Source: Robiginitomaculum sp. (GTDB lineage: Bacteria > Pseudomonadota > Alphaproteobacteria > Caulobacterales > Maricaulaceae). Taken from it: a stretch of DNA of 10,858 nucleotides. Each line of letters begins with the position of its first letter. The first letter of the stretch is position 1. Below, piece after piece: positions 6,830 to 10,858 of the stretch. A model generated the notes under the pieces. The model was not told the origin of the DNA. It did not search any database and saw only the letters and a list, made by a program, of their open reading frames with translations. The position numbers and the translations under genes are program-made. Location: positions 1 to 10,858 of the forward strand of contig JALSHM010000416.1 of the NCBI GenBank assembly GCA_026982235.1, given 5' to 3'.

Positions 6830-6838
6830 CGCATACGC

Positions 6839-7528
6839 ATGAGTGTTAAAAAACGTATATTACTGGTCGATGATGATGATGATCTGCGTGTCGAATTGGT
6901 CGAGCAGTTCAATTTGTATGATGAATTTGAAATCGACGATGTGGCGACTGCGGGCGCAGCGATAGCGGCAAGTAAGAACAAAGATTTTGATCTGATTTTG
7001 CTGGATGTGGATTTACCGGACATGTTGGGCACTGAAGCCTGTCAATTGATGCGCAAATCTGGTGTGGCAGCACCTATTGTGATGTTGACGGGAAATGACG
7101 GCGATATGAACGAGATTTTAGGCTTGAACTCCGGCGCTAATGACTATGTCACCAAGCCGTTTCGTTTTGCCGTTCTTTTGGCGCGTTTGCGGGCGCATTT
7201 GCGTTCGTTTGAACAAAGCGAAGACGCTGTATTTCAAATTGGCCCCTATGCGTTCAAGCCTGCCTTCAAAAAAATGGAGCAAGAGGGGGCACGCGAAATT
7301 CGTTTGACCGAAAAAGAAACCAATATCCTTAAATATTTATACCGTGCTGGCGGCAAACCCGTAGCGCGTGAAGAATTGTTGCACGAGGTTTGGGGCTATA
7401 ATTCCGGCGTCACCACCCACACATTAGAAACCCATGTCTACCGTCTGCGCCAAAAAATTGAGCCAGAAAAAGGCAATGCGACGCTCTTGCTGACTGAGCC
7501 GGGTGGTTACCGTTTACATTTGGGGTGA
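6839..7528 (+). CDS. cenR: CenR-like OmpR/PhoB-family response regulator
   Basis: A 229-residue two-component regulator with a full receiver and winged-helix DNA-binding domain. The receiver (about 5-118) has the acidic pocket in the run D11-D15, the phospho-acceptor Asp56 ('LILLDVDLPD'), Thr84 ('VMLTG') and Lys106 ('TKPF'). The effector domain (about 131-228) carries 'RLTEKETNILKYLYRAG', 'REELLHEVWGY' and the recognition helix region 'THTLETHVYRLRQKI'. The whole sequence, notably 'GLNSGANDYVTKPFRFAVLLARLRAHLR', resembles alphaproteobacterial CenR as I remember it. CenR is phosphorylated by the kinase CenK and controls envelope genes, and is essential in Caulobacter. No histidine kinase gene is adjacent here, so it is an orphan in this window. 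The gene ends ten bases from the convergent Sel1 gene. Response-regulator identity is certain; the cenR name is from recalled similarity and needs a tree. Confidence 0.88.
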   Translation: MSVKKRILLVDDDDDLRVELVEQFNLYDEFEIDDVATAGAAIAASKNKDFDLILLDVDLPDMLGTEACQLMRKSGVAAPIVMLTGNDGDMNEILGLNSGANDYVTKPFRFAVLLARLRAHLRSFEQSEDAVFQIGPYAFKPAFKKMEQEGAREIRLTEKETNILKYLYRAGGKPVAREELLHEVWGYNSGVTTHTLETHVYRLRQKIEPEKGNATLLLTEPGGYRLHLG

Positions 7529-7538
7529 GAATTTCCCC

Positions 7539-8483
7539 CTACTTCCCCGCCAGAACCCGCGCCCTTGCTCGCGATAAAACCGCCGCGTCAACATTCTCTT
7601 CCAAGCGTTTTTTAAGTTCTGCGCGGGATTGGTCATATTCCGCGATAGTGTTAGGTGATGACTTTTCAGCCTGTAAGAGCCAATAATAAGCTTCTTCATA
7701 AGATTGTTTGACACCTTCGCCTTTGGCGAGTGTGAATGCATAGAGGAATTGCCCTTCAGGGTCGCCATTTTCGGCGGATTTTTTGAACCATTGAGCGGCT
7801 TCAATCTCGGAACGTTCTATGCCATTCCCTTGGTACACCACCAAGCCAAAGTCAGCCTGTGCTGCGGGCAATCCGGCGATTGCGGCCTGTTGTAATAATT
7901 TTGCGGCCTTGTGGGCGTCTGGCTTAATATCATAGTTTTCGGCATACATGATTGCAGCTATATATGCGGCTTCCATATCGCCATTGTCTGCCGCTTTCTC
8001 GTACCAGCTCAGCGCTTGCTTTGGCTCACTCTCAAAATAGAAATCTCCAAGTTTGCGCTCAGCATTGGCATCGCCGTAATTACTGGCCTTAATCAGCCAA
8101 TTAAGGGCAGATGTGCGATCCGGCGCCGTGCCTTTGCCTTTAAGATAAATCTCGGTCAGAGCCACCATGGCGTCGGTGCGCCCTTTATTTGCGGCGCGGC
8201 TTAACCATGTTACGGCATCAGAAGGGGATAAGCCACCGTGCGAACCTAATGCCAATTCACTAAGTGCCACCATTGCATCCGTATTGCCACTACCCGCAGC
8301 TTTCTTATACCAGTCCACAGCCTCGTTTTTTTGCGCAGGTCCAGCTAGGCCATTCATCAAAATATGACCGACCATTAACTGGGCATCCACATCACCGCCT
8401 AGGGCGGCAAATTTAGCTTGGGATAAGGCATTTGCATAATCACCTGTTTCAAATGCCGCGAGCGCCGTAGCGTATCCGGACAT
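7539..8483 (-). CDS. Sel1-like (SLR) tetratricopeptide-type repeat protein
   Basis: From the ATG at 8481-8483 the protein has 314 residues and is almost entirely Sel1-like repeats, about seven units of 35-37 residues between 30 and 277. Typical units are 'AVDWYKKAAGSGNTDAMVAL', 'ALSWYEKAADNGDMEAAY' and 'AAQWFKKSAENGDPEGQFLY'. The last 35 residues are a charged helix. Sel1 repeats form a superhelical scaffold for protein-protein contacts; in bacteria they often act in envelope or signalling complexes, but the partner here is unknown. The start is uncertain. The chosen ATG has a weak GAG at -10, 23 bases after the thiE stop. In the same frame just upstream lies a signal-peptide-like stretch (RKIAVGIVCAAYTATTPL, ending LTTLA|NE) with no usable ATG or TTG before it and only a GTG at 8538-8540. 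The open frame back to an ATG at 8705 would overlap thiE by 199 bases and looks like shadow coding. Confidence 0.82.
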   Translation of the reverse strand: MSGYATALAAFETGDYANALSQAKFAALGGDVDAQLMVGHILMNGLAGPAQKNEAVDWYKKAAGSGNTDAMVALSELALGSHGGLSPSDAVTWLSRAANKGRTDAMVALTEIYLKGKGTAPDRTSALNWLIKASNYGDANAERKLGDFYFESEPKQALSWYEKAADNGDMEAAYIAAIMYAENYDIKPDAHKAAKLLQQAAIAGLPAAQADFGLVVYQGNGIERSEIEAAQWFKKSAENGDPEGQFLYAFTLAKGEGVKQSYEEAYYWLLQAEKSSPNTIAEYDQSRAELKKRLEENVDAAVLSRARARVLAGK

Positions 8484-8506
8484 GGGAGTCTCGTTGGCCA
8501 GAGTAG

Positions 8507-9187
8507 TTAGAGGGGTTGTGGCCGTGTATGCTGCGCACACAATGCCGACAGCAATTTTACGGCCTGCACGGCTCCATGTTTGTAATTCCAGACGCCAGCA
8601 GATAGTGCGATAAAGTCCGCGCCTGCCGCGATTACGGTTTGGGCATTGTCCAATGTTATGCCGCCTATGGCCACACTCGGGATTTCCATTGTTTCGTGCC
8701 ACCATGTCAGAAGCTCCAAATCTGCGGGACTTGCATCCGGTTTTGTCGTGCTTTCAAAAAATGATCCAAAGGCAATATAATGGGCACCATCTGAACCTGC
8801 CTTGAACGCTAAATCTTTTGAATTATGACAGGTTACACCAATGATGGAACCAGGTTTTAGCAGTTCTTGCGCAGATTTAATATTCATAATTTCGCGCAAA
8901 TCAGATTGGCCTAAATGAACGCCGTCCGCGCCGATTTCAGCCGCAATATGCGGGTCATCATTGATAATCAGTGCCGTATTATAGGCTTGGGTGATGGGGC
9001 GTAGTGCGCGGCCAGTTTCAACAATTTGTTCGTGTGCGGTGTTCTTTAAGCGCAGTTGTAAACAGCCCACAGGCGCTGCCGCCAAAACTTGTTCTAACAA
9101 TTCGCTAAAAGCGGTCAAGTTGTCGATCTGCGGCGGGGTAATCAGATATATTTGACTGCTATCATTTGGGTGTGGTTTTTTGCTCAT
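8507..9187 (-). CDS. thiE: Thiamine-phosphate synthase ThiE
   Basis: This cytoplasmic TIM-barrel enzyme joins hydroxymethylpyrimidine diphosphate and thiazole phosphate to give thiamine monophosphate and diphosphate. The 226 residues carry the family signatures: 'LQLRLKN' (43-49), 'INDDPHIAAEIGADGVHLGQ' (75-94) with the diphosphate/Mg-binding Asp residues, 'IGVTCHN' (116-122), 'IAFGSFFESTTK' (138-149) and the phosphate loop 'AIGGI' (173-177). Length is normal. The ATG at 9185-9187 has AAGGCG five bases upstream on the minus strand. No other thiamine genes are in view. The Sel1 gene follows 23 bases downstream on the same strand and is probably co-transcribed. The 'QLR.K' and 'TTK' elements distinguish ThiE from the regulator TenI; a TenI-like role is possible but less likely. 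Confidence 0.93.
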   Translation of the reverse strand: MSKKPHPNDSSQIYLITPPQIDNLTAFSELLEQVLAAAPVGCLQLRLKNTAHEQIVETGRALRPITQAYNTALIINDDPHIAAEIGADGVHLGQSDLREIMNIKSAQELLKPGSIIGVTCHNSKDLAFKAGSDGAHYIAFGSFFESTTKPDASPADLELLTWWHETMEIPSVAIGGITLDNAQTVIAAGADFIALSAGVWNYKHGAVQAVKLLSALCAQHTRPQPL

Positions 9188-9207
9188 GAGCGCCTTATAG
9201 AGGTTTT
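9188..9207. promoter_or_regulatory. 20-base gap between divergent thiE and GFA-family starts
   Basis: The two start codons face away from each other with only 20 bases between them. These bases hold both ribosome sites: AAGGCG for thiE (minus strand) and AGAGG for the plus-strand gene. There is no room for promoters, so each gene's promoter must lie inside the other's coding sequence and the 5' ends of the transcripts must overlap. Confidence 0.6.
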
Positions 9208-9600
9208 ATGAAAAACCAAAAGAAAATTTGGCATAAAGGTGGTTGCCATTGTGGTGCAGTGAAATTCGAAGTCCGCACATATACAGATGTCACGCTCACC
9301 AAATGTAATTGCTCTATTTGTGAGATGACGGGGTTCTTACATTTGATTGTTAAGGCCAAAGACTTTCGCCTTATTTTTGGCGCAGATAACATCACCACTT
9401 ACACATTTAACACCCATGCGGCTAAGCACACATTTTGCAAGACCTGTGGCGTTAAACCGTTTTATACGCCGCGTTCACACCCGGACGGTTATAGTGTGAA
9501 TTTCAGATGCGTTGATAAAGCGGGCTTTGAGACTGTGACATCAGAAGATTTCGACGGCAAAAACTGGGTGAGTAATATCGCCAGCTTGCGCAGTAAATAA
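9208..9600 (+). CDS. GFA-family zinc protein (CENP-V/GFA domain)
   Basis: A 130-residue protein of the family named after glutathione-dependent formaldehyde-activating enzyme, although that activity is doubtful for most members. The zinc ligands are visible: 'GGCHCGAVKF' gives Cys13 and Cys15, 'CNCSIC' gives Cys33, Cys35 and Cys38, and 'FCKTCG' gives Cys77 and Cys80. This is the standard two-zinc set of the fold, so it should be folded and metal-bound. The conserved 'GGCHCG' close to the N-terminus supports the ATG at 9208. AGAGG lies five bases upstream. The substrate is unknown; the family often travels with small stress or detoxification genes, and here it precedes a small membrane protein and a DUF1801 protein on the same strand. 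Confidence 0.9.
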   Translation: MKNQKKIWHKGGCHCGAVKFEVRTYTDVTLTKCNCSICEMTGFLHLIVKAKDFRLIFGADNITTYTFNTHAAKHTFCKTCGVKPFYTPRSHPDGYSVNFRCVDKAGFETVTSEDFDGKNWVSNIASLRSK

Positions 9601-9631
9601 ATGCCTTATTGTCGCAGGGCAAAATTATTTA

Positions 9632-9662
9632 TTTACTTGCGCAAATACGAAATTATATTTGC
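9632..9662 (+). promoter_or_regulatory. Promoter/operator candidate before the YgaP-type gene
   Basis: TTTACT (9632-9637) and TATATT (9654-9659) are 16 bases apart, giving a weak sigma70 match. The -10 is overlapped by an inverted repeat, GCAAATA (9641-9647) and TATTTGC (9656-9662), with an 8-base spacer. The arrangement could be a repressor site over a promoter. The stretch is A/T-rich, so chance is not excluded. Confidence 0.3.
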
Positions 9663-9695
9663 ATTATGAATAACTTTGATATTTAGGAGGTCAGT

Positions 9696-9899
9696 ATGAC
9701 GGCACAAAGACTAACAATGACATTTGCTGGATTGTTTATTTTACTCAGCTTAGTGCTTGGCCATGTAATGGGGCAAATAAATCTGGCAAAAATGAGCTGG
9801 CTCTGGTTTACCGTTTTCGTAGGGCTGAATTTAACACAATCAGGTTTAACAGGCTTCTGTCCTTTAACTAAAATCCTCAAAGCATTGGGCGCTAAATAA
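9696..9899 (+). CDS. DUF2892 (YgaP-type) small inner-membrane protein
   Basis: A 67-residue protein with two hydrophobic segments (about residues 7-26, 'AGLFILLSLVLGHVMG', and about 34-50, 'WLWFTVFVGLNLTQSG') in a helical hairpin. It ends with the family signature 'GFCPLTKILKALGAK'. In E. coli YgaP this domain anchors a rhodanese in the inner membrane, but many bacteria, as here, encode the domain alone. The invariant Cys in 'GFCP' is present. A perfect AGGAGG (9685-9690) five bases before the ATG predicts strong translation. The DUF1801 gene follows four bases after the stop. Function is unknown. Confidence 0.85.
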   Translation: MTAQRLTMTFAGLFILLSLVLGHVMGQINLAKMSWLWFTVFVGLNLTQSGLTGFCPLTKILKALGAK

Positions 9900-9903
9900 C
9901 TAT

Positions 9904-10296
9904 ATGCAAGACAACCCGAATGTTGCGGCAAAACTCGGTGCTTATAGTCCTGTACTCGGTCAACGATTACGTGCGCTAAGGTCGTTCATTATAGATATAG
10001 CGGAAACCTCAAAAGAGATTGGGCAATTTGAAGAAAGTTTGAAATGGGGGCAGATTAGCTTTGCTACGCGTAACCCTAAAACCGGTGCGCCTATTCGCAT
10101 TGATGGTGATTCTGAGGTCGGTACTTATTCCATTTATGTTCCGTGTTCTACCAGTATTATTGAAGACTTTCGTAACATTCATCCTGATATGTTTCTTTAT
10201 CACGGCAACCGCGAAATTCGGTTGGACTTAACAAAACCATTGCCTGAGGCGGCGCTCACTATATTTATAAAATCGGCCTTGTGTTTTTATATTTAG
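9904..10296 (+). CDS. DUF1801-family protein
   Basis: A 130-residue protein of the DUF1801 (YdhG-like) fold, a compact cytoplasmic alpha/beta protein of unknown function. Recognisable features are 'YSPVLGQRLRALRSFIID' (14-31), 'FEESLKWGQISFAT' (42-55), 'GTYSIYVPCST' (73-83), and the end 'LPEAALTIFIKSALCFYI'. The family is best known from stress- and iron-related neighbourhoods, without an assigned reaction. The start lies four bases after the stop of the YgaP-type gene, with no clear Shine-Dalgarno (the sequence is AAATAACTAT), so translation probably depends on re-initiation from the upstream gene. The TAG stop (10294-10296) overlaps the stop of the convergent gene. Confidence 0.8.
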   Translation: MQDNPNVAAKLGAYSPVLGQRLRALRSFIIDIAETSKEIGQFEESLKWGQISFATRNPKTGAPIRIDGDSEVGTYSIYVPCSTSIIEDFRNIHPDMFLYHGNREIRLDLTKPLPEAALTIFIKSALCFYI

Positions 10297-10858
10297 CCAC
10301 CGTCTTGCATATGGATAACCGGGGCGAAACCACCGCCCCTGGTGCGGAAATTTGTGGTTTGGCCTTGATAGACACGGGCAGCCATAGCAAAGCTTTCGCC
10401 CGCATAAGTGTATATGCGTAGATCGAATTTAAGTTTCACAGTGCCGTCCTTTAAGTTCACTAAGCGCACAGGTGCGGGGACAAATTCTTGTGCTACATGG
10501 GTACCACCCGAGATTTGCGCCCAAACTTTTTTCGTGATTTTACTGCCTCGGTAAGCCGCCTTGGAGCCATAACCGTCTTTGGGTTTGAAGAAGTATTTTT
10601 TGCGTTCCGCCCAAAGAACATCGGCATTTTCTGGTGTTAAATTATAGGTTCTTGGTACACCTTTTAACGCCTGTATGTGTGTTTTTTGCAGCCCCCATTC
10701 GGCCAATTTGGCAGTATTTCCAAACAAGATAAGATTGCGTTTGTCCGCATAGAGGGCGTGGTGTTCGGGAGACGGGGACAGGACGACACGACCTCCTTCA
10801 TGGGCACGGCGGATGATGGAGTTTTCACTGAGATCGAAATCCGTCAAACGATTGTAGA
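10293..10858 (-). CDS. ATP-grasp-like protein, C-terminal part (cut by window edge)
   Basis: The frame is open from the TAA at 10293-10295 to the window end, giving about 187 residues; the N-terminus lies beyond 10858. The in-frame TTG at 10845-10847 is probably internal, since the frame continues upstream through 'YNR'. The most telling motif is 'FFKPKDGYGSKAAYRG' (bases about 10545-10592), which looks like an ATP-grasp phosphate-binding loop with its conserved Lys. It is followed by 'VAQEFVPAPVR', 'LKFDLRIYTYAG' and a conserved-looking end 'ARVYQGQTTNFRTRGGGFAP'. I recall similar uncharacterised proteobacterial proteins of about 400 residues. ATP-dependent ligation to an amine or carboxylate is an inference from the fold; substrate is unknown. 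Confidence 0.75.
   Translation of the reverse strand, partial: YNRLTDFDLSENSIIRRAHEGGRVVLSPSPEHHALYADKRNLILFGNTAKLAEWGLQKTHIQALKGVPRTYNLTPENADVLWAERKKYFFKPKDGYGSKAAYRGSKITKKVWAQISGGTHVAQEFVPAPVRLVNLKDGTVKLKFDLRIYTYAGESFAMAARVYQGQTTNFRTRGGGFAPVIHMQDGG

Noticed and set aside
7514..7804. 96-residue minus-strand frame
   Set aside because: It overlaps the Sel1 gene in another frame and the cenR-like stop; no start signal or family match.
8484..8705. Upstream extension of the Sel1 protein to an ATG at 8705 (388 residues)
   Set aside because: It overlaps thiE by 199 bases in another frame, and the extra residues (Arg/Asn/Gly/Cys rich) look like translation of the wrong frame.
1..10858. tRNA, rRNA, CRISPR, insertion-sequence or attachment-site signatures
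   Set aside because: No tRNA-like cloverleaf, transposase, terminal inverted repeats, integrase or regularly spaced repeats were seen on reading both strands by eye.

Overview
The window looks like chromosomal DNA of a Gram-negative alphaproteobacterium. The main grounds are a CenR-like OmpR-family regulator, a short L,D-transpeptidase and a DUF1801 protein of the kinds common in that class. The moderate GC content and several secreted proteins with repeat-type domains would fit a marine stalked or prosthecate lineage (Hyphomonadaceae/Maricaulales-like), but that placement is an inference with low confidence. I saw no tRNA, rRNA, CRISPR array, insertion sequence or phage gene.

Layout. 1-1233 (minus) is the N-terminal part of a large secreted protein that runs off the left edge: a signal peptide, a beta-rich domain, then the start of DUF11-type repeats. 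1305-2381 (minus) is an HSL-family alpha/beta hydrolase with a clear sigma70-like promoter. Divergent from it, 2515-4218 and 4218-5096 (plus) form a translationally coupled operon of an HscC-type Hsp70 and a membrane-tailed J-domain protein, preceded by a candidate heat-shock promoter. 5183-6043 (minus) is a secreted protein I do not recognise. 6218-6721 (minus) is an L,D-transpeptidase-fold protein, divergent from the CenR-like response regulator at 6839-7528 (plus). 7539-8483 (Sel1 repeats) and 8507-9187 (thiE) are a minus-strand pair. Divergent from thiE, with only 20 bases between start codons, come a GFA-family zinc protein (9208-9600), a YgaP-type two-helix membrane protein (9696-9899) and a DUF1801 protein (9904-10296), all plus. 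The right edge holds the C-terminal part of an ATP-grasp-like protein (10293 to beyond 10858, minus), whose stop overlaps the DUF1801 stop.

How the genes fit together. The hscC/J-protein pair is a self-contained chaperone unit. Its J protein keeps the J-domain helices but has lost the His-Pro of the HPD motif, and it is anchored in the inner membrane by its C-terminus. The cenR-like gene and the L,D-transpeptidase share one 117-base divergent regulatory region containing an 8-base inverted repeat. Both concern the cell envelope, so co-regulation is plausible but unproven. The rest is a mosaic of small housekeeping and uncharacterised genes packed tightly, with convergent pairs only 10 bases apart or overlapping. 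The most unusual items are the degenerate-HPD membrane J protein with HscC, the possible RpoH promoter, the unexplained signal-peptide-like segment before the Sel1 start, and the unrecognised secreted protein at 5183-6043.
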